In this document: in pieces, positions 6,885 through 12,934 of the stretch
Layout: every line of letters begins with the position of its first letter
How positions within the stretch are numbered: the stretch's first letter is position 1
The notes under the pieces: model-generated
Seen by the model: the letters and a program-made list of their open reading frames with translations, nothing else
What the model was told of the DNA's origin: nothing
Database searches by the model: none
Assembly (NCBI GenBank): GCA_029856055.1
Contig: JAHQWF010000080.1
Location: 1-12,934, forward strand
Direction of reading: 5' to 3'
From: Candidatus Njordarchaeota archaeon
Lineage (GTDB): Archaea; Asgardarchaeota; Njordarchaeia; Njordarchaeales; Njordarchaeaceae
Length of the DNA: 12,934 nt
Translations under genes and position numbers: made by a program

Positions 6885-6897
6885 TCTTTAAAAATAG
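6885..6897 (+). promoter_or_regulatory. TATA-like element of the PNPT/Cas4-like unit
   Basis: TCTTTAAAAATAG begins 13 bp after the pyrD stop. It would start transcription near 6917, giving a leader of about 36 nt with AGGGG (6939-6943) 9 nt before the ATG. Confidence 0.4.
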
Positions 6898-6952
6898 AAT
6901 AAATTAACAAGATATTCCTATACTGATTCCTCTCAGTCAGGGGTTTGATGAA

Positions 6953-7969
6953 ATGAACTATATAACTCTAGCGATCCTCATACTAATCACACTAGTCACA
7001 ACATATTGCTTAGCGAAACTATACATTAAATGGGCTAGGAAGAGAGGTATCCTTGCTCCAGATGCCCACAAAATCGGTATACCAATGATCCCTACACGAG
7101 GCGGGATTGTTTTATTAGTTTTAATTCCTTTTTACGTCGCTACATTATTGATTAATGATCTCCCATCGATTCATAGATCGATGCCTGTTGTTAACGAAGT
7201 ATTTGCGATTATAGTCATTGTATTTATCGCGGCATTGATTGGTTATGTGGATGATGTAAGTGATCTAGGGTTAAAAAAGGTTTTATTATCTGTTTTGATT
7301 GCAATACCATTCTACATATTTCATGCATACTACCCACGTTTATGGATACCCTTTGTTGGCAGGATCAGGATTACTATAATATACCCAATCCTAATATCAA
7401 TCGCGGTGCCAATCGTAGTTAATTCAATAAACATGATAGATACTCATAATGGAGTTATGTTAACAGGAGCAATTAGTGTTCTAGTACCAATGTTCTTATG
7501 GAGCTTAATTCTCAATGATTATATATCCGCTCTCTATATTTCCATAGCTTTATCAGGAGCAATAGCTATGTTTATATGGAATAAATATCCAGCTAAAGTT
7601 TTTCTCGGAAATATAGGTTCATACTTGCTCGGGGGCCTCTTAATAGCGCTAATAATCATTACTGGATTCGAATACATAGCTTTTGTAGCAATGTTACCAA
7701 TTATTCTGCATGGATTCTATTTACTGACTAGTATCAAGGGCATGATGACCAGACAATTAATAAGAAGTAGAGTTGGGTCACCAGTCATAGTGGAGAATGG
7801 TGTAATTAAGCCTGTGCTAGAAGATGAAGCTCCATTCACATTAACAAGATTAATGATTCTAGCTTATGGTCCTATGACAGAGAGAGAATTAGTTAAGAGA
7901 TATTATGTCCTGTTCTCATTTTCATCAATCTTAGCTTTTATAACTGGATACTTTATCTATATGATTTAG
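6953..7969 (+). CDS. PNPT-family transferase: UDP-GlcNAc (or related)-dolichyl-phosphate sugar-1-phosphate transferase
   Basis: A polytopic membrane enzyme that moves a HexNAc-1-phosphate from UDP-sugar onto a polyprenyl (dolichyl) phosphate, the first step of N-glycan lipid assembly (eukaryotic ALG7/DPAGT1, archaeal AglH). The 338 aa contain about ten hydrophobic segments. Family motifs are present: KIGIPMIPTRGG (40-51), IGYVDDVSDL (96-105) with the catalytic/Mg-binding Asp pair D100/D101, VNSINMIDTHNG (156-167) with N157, N160 and D163, and VFLGNIGSYLLGG (216-228). N220 stands where bacterial MraY/WecA have Asp in the G-D-x-G-S motif. The overall match favours the GPT/AglH branch over MraY, but the sugar cannot be read from sequence. 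The Cas4-like gene follows after 13 bp, its ribosome-binding site overlapping this stop. The heavily sequon-bearing surface protein lies just beyond. Confidence 0.87.
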   Translation: MNYITLAILILITLVTTYCLAKLYIKWARKRGILAPDAHKIGIPMIPTRGGIVLLVLIPFYVATLLINDLPSIHRSMPVVNEVFAIIVIVFIAALIGYVDDVSDLGLKKVLLSVLIAIPFYIFHAYYPRLWIPFVGRIRITIIYPILISIAVPIVVNSINMIDTHNGVMLTGAISVLVPMFLWSLILNDYISALYISIALSGAIAMFIWNKYPAKVFLGNIGSYLLGGLLIALIIITGFEYIAFVAMLPIILHGFYLLTSIKGMMTRQLIRSRVGSPVIVENGVIKPVLEDEAPFTLTRLMILAYGPMTERELVKRYYVLFSFSSILAFITGYFIYMI

Positions 7970-7982
7970 AGGTGAGTTCGAA

Positions 7983-8669
7983 ATGGCAATAGAAAAAATA
8001 TTTAGGGCGTATCTAGACTTCATGAATGAAAAATATAGGCATGAACACTTACCTGATAAGATACATGTCCATGATCTTGTAAGATGTAAGCATAAATCAG
8101 AGCTAGAAGTATTATTTCCAGAAGGATCATACAAGTTATCCCCAGTATTATTTCTAGGAGAAGCTGTGGACGAATTCGTAAAAAACCTAGTACTGAATTA
8201 CAAGGAAAAACTATTTAAGGATCTAGTTTCCACAACGAGCGAAGTAGAGAAGAAAATTTCTGTAAACGGAAAAGAAATAACAATTACTGGTAGACCAGAT
8301 CTAGTAATGGAAGACTCTGTGATTGAGGTAAAGTATTCTAGAACACCGGAAGATAAGCCTCTAGAACACCATATAGCTCAACTAAAGCTCTACATGTATT
8401 TGACAAACAAGAGAAAAGGCATACTAGTTTACTTCACACCGCATGGCCTAAGGGAATTTATATTCGAAGAAGAAATAAGCGATAATTTTGTTCATGAACT
8501 AATAAATAACTGGAAAACACCAAGATATGATTGGGAGTGCCAATACTGCAATTACAGAGAGATATGCCCATACCGAATTTATCCAAATGAGAAAAAAGAA
8601 ATAATTGAAGCAGAGAAGCAGATAGAAAAAGAAAAGATTGAAGAAATCGAAATTAAGAAAGATGATTAA
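7983..8669 (+). CDS. stand-alone Cas4-like (RecB-family) iron-sulfur nuclease
   Basis: A PD-(D/E)xK nuclease of the Cas4/Dna2/AddB-like group. Cas4 proteins trim DNA ends, some for CRISPR spacer uptake. Seen in the 228 aa: C35 in the N-terminal DLVRC segment, the motif II Asp in GRPD (D106), motif III EVK (E115, K117) in VIEVKYS, QLKLYMYL (133-140) as motif IV, and a C-terminal triad C186-C189-C195 in WECQYCNYREICPY. C35 plus that triad is the 4Fe-4S set of the family. The family's motif I Gly-x-x-x-His reads G59-E-A-V-D63 here, so the His is replaced. A 28-residue Glu/Lys-rich helix forms the end. The ATG follows GAGGTGA (7969-7975) by 7 nt, overlapping the PNPT stop. No CRISPR array or other cas gene is present, so a repair role is more likely than adaptation. 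Confidence 0.82.
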   Translation: MAIEKIFRAYLDFMNEKYRHEHLPDKIHVHDLVRCKHKSELEVLFPEGSYKLSPVLFLGEAVDEFVKNLVLNYKEKLFKDLVSTTSEVEKKISVNGKEITITGRPDLVMEDSVIEVKYSRTPEDKPLEHHIAQLKLYMYLTNKRKGILVYFTPHGLREFIFEEEISDNFVHELINNWKTPRYDWECQYCNYREICPYRIYPNEKKEIIEAEKQIEKEKIEEIEIKKDD

Positions 8670-8717
8670 CAGTAAGTGACATTTAATTAAAAATCAGCAA
8701 TTCAACAAATTTTTAAC

Positions 8718-8730
8718 TTCTTAAAATACA
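8718..8730 (+). promoter_or_regulatory. possible TATA-like element of the surface-protein gene
   Basis: CTTCTTAAAATAC lies in the 92-bp gap after the Cas4-like gene and would place transcription start near 8751, about 11 nt before the GTG. No clear Shine-Dalgarno precedes the GTG, which suits a very short or absent leader. Other A/T boxes nearby make the exact element uncertain. Confidence 0.3.
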
Positions 8731-8761
8731 TAATATTGTAAATAATTGCTTAAATATTCTG

Positions 8762-11700
8762 GTGATAGAAATAAAAAAATCAATATTATTAGCTTTTGCA
8801 TTATTATATATATTATTCATTATGGCTCCAACAACCAATATAAACAAAAAAATTGATTACCAAAAAAATTATTACAACACCGATAAGATAGACTCTTTCA
8901 GTAAAATATCTTTAATTAATGATCAGAATACAAAAATAAAAATAACCTCTACTGACATTTATACTGAAAATATAAGTAATGTAGGATGGGCTTGGAGGTA
9001 TTCAGATAAATTAACTTCAATTCTTAACATTGGAGCTAAGCAACCAATTATAGTGAAAGTAAAAAAGGATCCCTTACATAATTACACTTTTACAGTTCTA
9101 GCGATTTATTACTCAACTATCAAGATATCTGGTGTAACTAACGCAAATTTCACATTTGTAATATTTAATGTAAGTTATTATGCACCACAGATACAGTTAG
9201 ATAAGGTTAACCCACAAGTGCAGTTAATCAGTTGGTTTAATGTAACAGCTAAATACTCTTTATATCCAAAAATTACACATGCGGATTTGGGGTGGATGGG
9301 TCAACATAATATATCTGTAGTTTATAGCCTCGAATACCGTAATGCCCACCCACATGCCGGACTACAGAACTACTATAGTATATATGAAAGGCATCTAGAT
9401 ACAGTAAATATGATTTGGTCAAGCAATGTATCATTAACAGGTTATTGGGGCTATGTAAAAAGTATAAACATGGGTGTTAACTATACATCTGGAGGATATA
9501 GTAAGTATGTGGTAGCTTTTGCTATTGCAACAGAGTATATTGCTCATGGTAGCATAATTGTTGTTAAGTATGATGGGACCTTTGAAGCATATGATCTCGG
9601 AGATTTATCTAATGTTTGGATATGGGAATTTACCGAAAAAAACATTATAGATGGTGGTGTGACAACCCCCATAATTAATGGGTCAAAGATTATAAGCGCA
9701 TTAACGCTAAAATATTGGGAGGGAAATAGTGAGTTATATCTAATTACTTTAGATACATCATCGGGAACTTTCTCAGGTTCAAGTCCAAATTTGCTTCTAA
9801 GCACAGAGGATTACGCAAATCAAACTGGCATTTATGCCGATTTTAAAGAGCCTTCCATAACTATATTTCAATATAATTTAACGCAAGAAGCAATATTAAT
9901 CACTTTTATATCATACACTGCCTTAGAGAAGGAGCTCACTTATATTTACACAGATTATCTTGGGAATGTTTTAAGCCAAATTAAATTTATTGAAAATGTT
10001 TATACGCCTGGTAAACCGTATATTTTCGTTTTAGATAAGGATCTAAGCAAATGCATGTTAACTTGGTTAGATAGTGGTCTGGGGGCCAAAGAAGTAGCTT
10101 ACATTATAGGTGTGTGGAATAGTTCGAATTACGACTTTGATTGGACTACCAAAAGATACGCTACATTTACTAATACAATGACATTAGAATACGATTACGC
10201 CTTTACGATTCAAAAAGATATTTTTATAGCTCATGTCTCGTCGTCCCTCGCTGGAGAAAAAGATATATTTTTTAACATTGGTTATAATGATAGCGATAAG
10301 GATGGTTTAGGTAACTGGGAAGAGATAAATGTATATCAAACAAATGAGTTCAATGATGACACCGATTTTGATGGCATAAATGACGGTGCTGAAGTATTAA
10401 CGTATGGGACATCACCAGTCAACAACGATACAGATAGCGATCACTTAACAGATAAATTTGAGCTAGAAATGCATGAATCAATAATAAATAAGTATCAGAC
10501 AGATCCGCTTAACAAAGATACAGACAAAGATGGTTTAACAGATTATGAGGAGATATATGGGGAATTCTATAATAAAACTAGACAATGGGGTTACCAAACA
10601 AATCCGTTGCTAAATGATACAGATAATGACGGTTTAAGCGATTATAGTGAGATAATAATTGGCATAACATACTGGATTAATTCAACAGCGAATAGCTTCA
10701 CAGCATATTCAAACGCGACTCTCGTTGATAGCGATTTTGACGGAATAAAAGACATAGATGAGAGAGACTATGAAACAAATCCGCTATCAAATGATACTGA
10801 TGGTGATGGTTTATCAGATTACGATGAAATAAAATTCTATCATACTAATCCTAGAATAAAAGATTGCGATGGCGATGGGTTGGATGACAATCAAGAAATA
10901 ACGATATATTCAACCGACCCATTTGATAACGATACGGATAACGACGGTTTAACAGACTTCGATGAAGTGAAGGGAATACATGGATACGTGACTAACCCAT
11001 TGACATCGGATTCAGATAAAGACGGGTTAACTGACGGCGAAGAAATAGCACTACACACAAACCCATTAAAAAACGATACAGACAACGACTACCTAAGCGA
11101 CCTAAAAGAAATTCGATTAGGAACCAGTCCATTTAACAATGACACGGATGGAGACGGCCTCTTAGATGGCTCAGAGGTATATGGAGTGAACATTACTGGT
11201 CTTGGGGTTAGATTTACTGGTCCGTCTTCTAACGATACTGATGGTGATGGTTTGAGTGATTATGACGAGGCGATGAATTATTTGACTGATCCGACTTTAG
11301 CAGATAGTGATGGTGATGGGCTTAATGATTATCAGGAGTGTGTTGTGACGGGTAGTGACCCGCTTAAGACAGATACAGATAATGATGGCTTAACGGATTA
11401 TGATGAGTTTATTCTTGGCTCTGACTTGTTTGCTAGTGATACTGATGGTGATGATCTTGATGACTATACTGAGACTTTGACTGGTTCTGATCTCTTGTCT
11501 AATGATACTGATAGCGACGGCCTATTAGATGGGCAGGAATATGTTGGTATGGAGATCATAGGGACCGGACTTATAAAGACGGATCCGCTTGATCCAGATA
11601 GCGATGACGATGGCTTATTAGATGGAGAAGAGGTCTTGGTGTACAATACTAACCCAGTAATAAAAGATACGGATGGTGATGGCTTGACTGATTATAGCGA

Positions 11701-12787
11701 GATTAACTTATATAATACTGATCCCACTTCGGGTGACTCTGATGAGGACGGCTTAAGTGACTACACTGAAGTTTTATTGGTTCTAAGTGATCCGCTATCT
11801 AATGATACTGATGGTGATGGCCTATTAGATGGAGATGAATACTATGGAGTAAATATTTCTGGCATAGGAGTTAGAAAAACCAGCCCTATACTGAATGATA
11901 CTGATGGAGATGAGATTTCAGACTACGATGAAGCTATTAAATATAAAATTGACCCAACTAGGAGTGATACGGATGGAGACTTGCTTAGCGATAATTACGA
12001 ATTATTTGTTTCTTATACATCTCCAACAGACACAGATTCGGATGATGATGGTCTGACGGATTTCGAGGAAATAATGGTCTTTTCGACAGATGCTCTGAGT
12101 CCTGATACTGATGGTGATGGACTTAATGACTTCGTTGAAGTGAAAGGATTAGGCACCAATCCTCTACGCGCTGACACTGATTTTGATGGTATACCAGATA
12201 ATATAGATATTCTCTTTCCGAATTTCAAAGATGAAATCTTAGCTATTGCCATTATTCTTACAGCCTTATTTGCCTACGCAATAAGGTATGGTGTTTTTAG
12301 AAGTTGGAGGAGAGACATTATAGCTGTAGGTTTATCGGATCTTGGAGGGACACCTATGTTTGTCATGCCCAATGAAATAGCTGAAAAACAAGACCCTAAC
12401 CTGATATCACCAGCGCTATCCGGAATACATCAATTAACTTCTGAGATTTCTGGCGTGCCTCAAAAAACACTAGTACTTAGTGGTAAGGTTACAACAATTA
12501 TACGTAGAGGTGATATCACGTATATATGGGTTATCTCAAAGAAGTCGTATCCCAAGTTAGTAAAGAATATAAATAAGCTTCATGACCTGGTCGAATCAAA
12601 ATACAGAACATTACTATCAAGTTGGGCTGGAATAATAGATCAAGTAAAGGAAGTAAAGGACAGAATTGCGAGAATAATATTTGGAAAGAAAGAAGAGTAC
12701 GTAACTGAGCTAGAAGAATTAGAAAAATTAGAGCCAATTGGAGAAATACCAGAAGACATGGAGATAGAAGATTTCAGCACGGAATAG
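8762..12787 (+). CDS. large surface protein with 26 calcium-loop (TSP3-like) repeats, a TM anchor and a cytoplasmic longin-like domain
   Basis: The protein has 1341 aa. Order: basic start then hydrophobic signal/anchor (about 7-21, SILLAFALLYILFIM); beta-rich ectodomain (about 25-508) with blade-like repeats, e.g. ILITFISYTAL, CMLTWLDSG and IFIAHVSSS, suggesting a beta-propeller; 26 EF-loop-like repeats of the DxDxDGLxDxxE type (509-1149, bacterial TSP3-like); one membrane helix (about 1159-1174) followed by RYGVFRSWRR, so the C-terminus is inside by the positive-inside rule; a compact alpha/beta domain (1185-1290); an acidic tail. About 28 N-x-S/T sequons lie in the external part and few inside, as for an N-glycosylated surface protein. 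The start is GTG, which is needed to include the signal helix. Its likely role is a calcium-stiffened stalk carrying a binding head and linked to an inner regulatory domain; this is inference. Ligand and partners are unknown. Confidence 0.85.
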   Translation: MIEIKKSILLAFALLYILFIMAPTTNINKKIDYQKNYYNTDKIDSFSKISLINDQNTKIKITSTDIYTENISNVGWAWRYSDKLTSILNIGAKQPIIVKVKKDPLHNYTFTVLAIYYSTIKISGVTNANFTFVIFNVSYYAPQIQLDKVNPQVQLISWFNVTAKYSLYPKITHADLGWMGQHNISVVYSLEYRNAHPHAGLQNYYSIYERHLDTVNMIWSSNVSLTGYWGYVKSINMGVNYTSGGYSKYVVAFAIATEYIAHGSIIVVKYDGTFEAYDLGDLSNVWIWEFTEKNIIDGGVTTPIINGSKIISALTLKYWEGNSELYLITLDTSSGTFSGSSPNLLLSTEDYANQTGIYADFKEPSITIFQYNLTQEAILITFISYTALEKELTYIYTDYLGNVLSQIKFIENVYTPGKPYIFVLDKDLSKCMLTWLDSGLGAKEVAYIIGVWNSSNYDFDWTTKRYATFTNTMTLEYDYAFTIQKDIFIAHVSSSLAGEKDIFFNIGYNDSDKDGLGNWEEINVYQTNEFNDDTDFDGINDGAEVLTYGTSPVNNDTDSDHLTDKFELEMHESIINKYQTDPLNKDTDKDGLTDYEEIYGEFYNKTRQWGYQTNPLLNDTDNDGLSDYSEIIIGITYWINSTANSFTAYSNATLVDSDFDGIKDIDERDYETNPLSNDTDGDGLSDYDEIKFYHTNPRIKDCDGDGLDDNQEITIYSTDPFDNDTDNDGLTDFDEVKGIHGYVTNPLTSDSDKDGLTDGEEIALHTNPLKNDTDNDYLSDLKEIRLGTSPFNNDTDGDGLLDGSEVYGVNITGLGVRFTGPSSNDTDGDGLSDYDEAMNYLTDPTLADSDGDGLNDYQECVVTGSDPLKTDTDNDGLTDYDEFILGSDLFASDTDGDDLDDYTETLTGSDLLSNDTDSDGLLDGQEYVGMEIIGTGLIKTDPLDPDSDDDGLLDGEEVLVYNTNPVIKDTDGDGLTDYSEINLYNTDPTSGDSDEDGLSDYTEVLLVLSDPLSNDTDGDGLLDGDEYYGVNISGIGVRKTSPILNDTDGDEISDYDEAIKYKIDPTRSDTDGDLLSDNYELFVSYTSPTDTDSDDDGLTDFEEIMVFSTDALSPDTDGDGLNDFVEVKGLGTNPLRADTDFDGIPDNIDILFPNFKDEILAIAIILTALFAYAIRYGVFRSWRRDIIAVGLSDLGGTPMFVMPNEIAEKQDPNLISPALSGIHQLTSEISGVPQKTLVLSGKVTTIIRRGDITYIWVISKKSYPKLVKNINKLHDLVESKYRTLLSSWAGIIDQVKEVKDRIARIIFGKKEEYVTELEELEKLEPIGEIPEDMEIEDFSTE
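10286..12208 (+). repeat. 26 tandem calcium-binding-loop repeats (TSP3-like), period about 20-30 aa
   Basis: Residues 509-1149 contain 26 copies of a 12-residue loop with ligands at positions 1, 3, 5, 9 and 12 (consensus NDTDGDGLSDYDE), usually followed by a variable strand and a T-N/D-P turn. Spacing is typically 20-26 residues, longer where inserts occur. Glycine at loop position 6 is replaced in five copies (His in copy 3, Tyr in 11, Asp in 16, Glu in 22, Leu in 23), and copy 8 has D-C-D. Copies 12, 17 and 21 (at 11138, 11501 and 11801) share an extended insert of the type YGVNITGLGV, marking a higher-order repeat. Calcium binding is established for this loop type, not shown here. Confidence 0.88.
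12236..12283 (+). other. transmembrane segment of the repeat protein
   Basis: Residues 1159-1174 (ILAIAIILTALFAYAI) form the only strong hydrophobic helix after the N-terminus. It is flanked by acidic residues outside (KDE) and by basic residues inside (RYGVFRSWRR). Confidence 0.85.
12314..12631 (+). other. C-terminal cytoplasmic domain, longin/roadblock-like
   Basis: Residues 1185-1290 read as strand (DIIAVGLSDLGGTPMFV), helix (LISPALSGIHQLTSEISG), three strands (KTLVLSG, VTTIIRRG, ITYIWVISK) and a long helix (KLVKNINKLHDLVESKYRTLLSSWAG). This order and residue pattern resemble longin/roadblock-type small-GTPase regulatory domains found in archaea. The match is by secondary-structure pattern and memory only. 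An acidic tail with coiled-coil character (about 1295-1341) follows. Confidence 0.5.
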
Positions 12788-12818
12788 GGGTACATATTAT
12801 TTTTCTTCACTCAAATAT
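12788..12818 (+). terminator. T-rich stretch after the surface-protein gene
   Basis: Runs of T (TATTATTTTTC and ATATTTTTC) follow the stop within 30 bp, which fits the oligo-T termination used by archaeal RNA polymerase. There is no convincing stem. Confidence 0.35.
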
Positions 12819-12864
12819 TTTTCAGCTATTTCGAGCCCGGGTCGAAATGAACATTTATTCTTAA

Positions 12865-12875
12865 GACTATAAACG
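12865..12875 (+). promoter_or_regulatory. TATA-like element of the gene starting at 12915
   Basis: GACTATAAACG is centred near 12870 and predicts transcription start near 12896. The leader would hold GAGGT at 12903-12907. Confidence 0.45.
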
Positions 12876-12914
12876 ATAAATTTTCTCAAGATCTTTACTC
12901 TAGAGGTTCAACCA

Positions 12915-12934
12915 ATGCAGGAAGGATGTAGAAT
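12915..12934 (+). CDS. start of a following gene, truncated by the window edge
   Basis: ATG at 12915 is preceded by GAGGT (12903-12907) with 7 nt spacing, and by a TATA-like box at 12865-12875, together a credible archaeal start. Only six codons are visible (MQEGCR), too few to suggest a product. Confidence 0.45.

Noticed and set aside
6929..6943. Small hairpin CCTCT-CAGTC-AGGGG covering the ribosome-binding site of the PNPT gene
   Set aside because: Five pairs including a G-U is too weak to matter at the high temperature this genome suggests.
6921..6951. CTGA and TGATGA boxes before the PNPT gene, resembling a C/D-box guide RNA
   Set aside because: There is no upstream C box, the D'-like to C'-like spacing is too long, and no closing D box occurs before the coding region.
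7983..8761. Possible CRISPR locus suggested by the Cas4-like gene
   Set aside because: No direct repeats with regular spacers occur in the gap after it or anywhere else in the window.
10286..12208. Tandem DNA repeats as a possible CRISPR or satellite array
   Set aside because: The repeats are in frame, conserve amino acids rather than bases, and lie inside a single long coding region.
12798..12910. Minus-strand frame ending near 12798 with protein-like end (FRPGLEIAEKYLSEEK)
   Set aside because: It is closed by an in-frame TGA about 37 codons upstream, has only a TTG start with no ribosome-binding site, and overlaps the promoter of the gene at 12915. Treated as chance, though a degraded gene end cannot be excluded.

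Overview
The window looks like the chromosome of a hyperthermophilic archaeon, most likely a crenarchaeote (Thermoproteota). This rests on four things: the AT-rich, A/T-ending codon use; archaeal Shine-Dalgarno sites of the GAGGTGAT type; TATA-like boxes about 26 bp before starts; and a gene set with archaeal-type inositol-phosphate synthase, M42 aminopeptidase, single-domain CinA-like protein, a dolichyl-phosphate GlcNAc-1-P transferase-type enzyme and a stand-alone Cas4-like nuclease. A Desulfurococcales relative such as Staphylothermus fits the base composition, but that is only a guess.

Layout: positions 1-179 hold the 3' end of an IS transposase, visibly richer in G+C than what follows. 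Next come ino1 (402-1484, +) and a ThiF/MoeB/HesA-type E1-like enzyme (1573-2319, +). The latter abuts tail to tail a small gene of unknown function (2320 to about 2682, -). A divergent promoter region leads to an M42 peptidase and cinA-like pair (2834-4706, +). cinA overlaps by 25 bp the end of a methyltransferase gene, which is the second gene of a minus-strand pair led by a conserved 143-aa protein (5808 to 4682, -). Divergently, a class 1B-type dihydroorotate dehydrogenase (5967-6872, +) is followed by a PNPT-family glycan-lipid enzyme coupled to a Cas4-like nuclease (6953-8669, +).

The last third is one 1341-aa surface protein (8762-12787, +). It has an N-terminal signal/anchor, a beta-rich ectodomain, 26 calcium-loop (bacterial thrombospondin-type-3-like) repeats, one transmembrane helix, and a cytoplasmic C-terminal domain that I read as longin/roadblock-like. 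A following gene appears to begin at 12915 and runs off the window.

Most of these genes are housekeeping: inositol lipid/solute, pyrimidine, sulfur/cofactor or ubiquitin-like activation, peptide breakdown, nucleotide repair. The most interesting object is the repeat protein. It has about 28 N-glycosylation sequons, eleven of them placed directly against a calcium loop, and it lies just downstream of an enzyme likely to start N-glycan lipid synthesis. Its layout suggests a calcium-stiffened, glycosylated stalk connected across the membrane to a small-GTPase-type regulatory fold. No CRISPR array, tRNA or rRNA was seen. No stretch over 300 bp lacks a gene.
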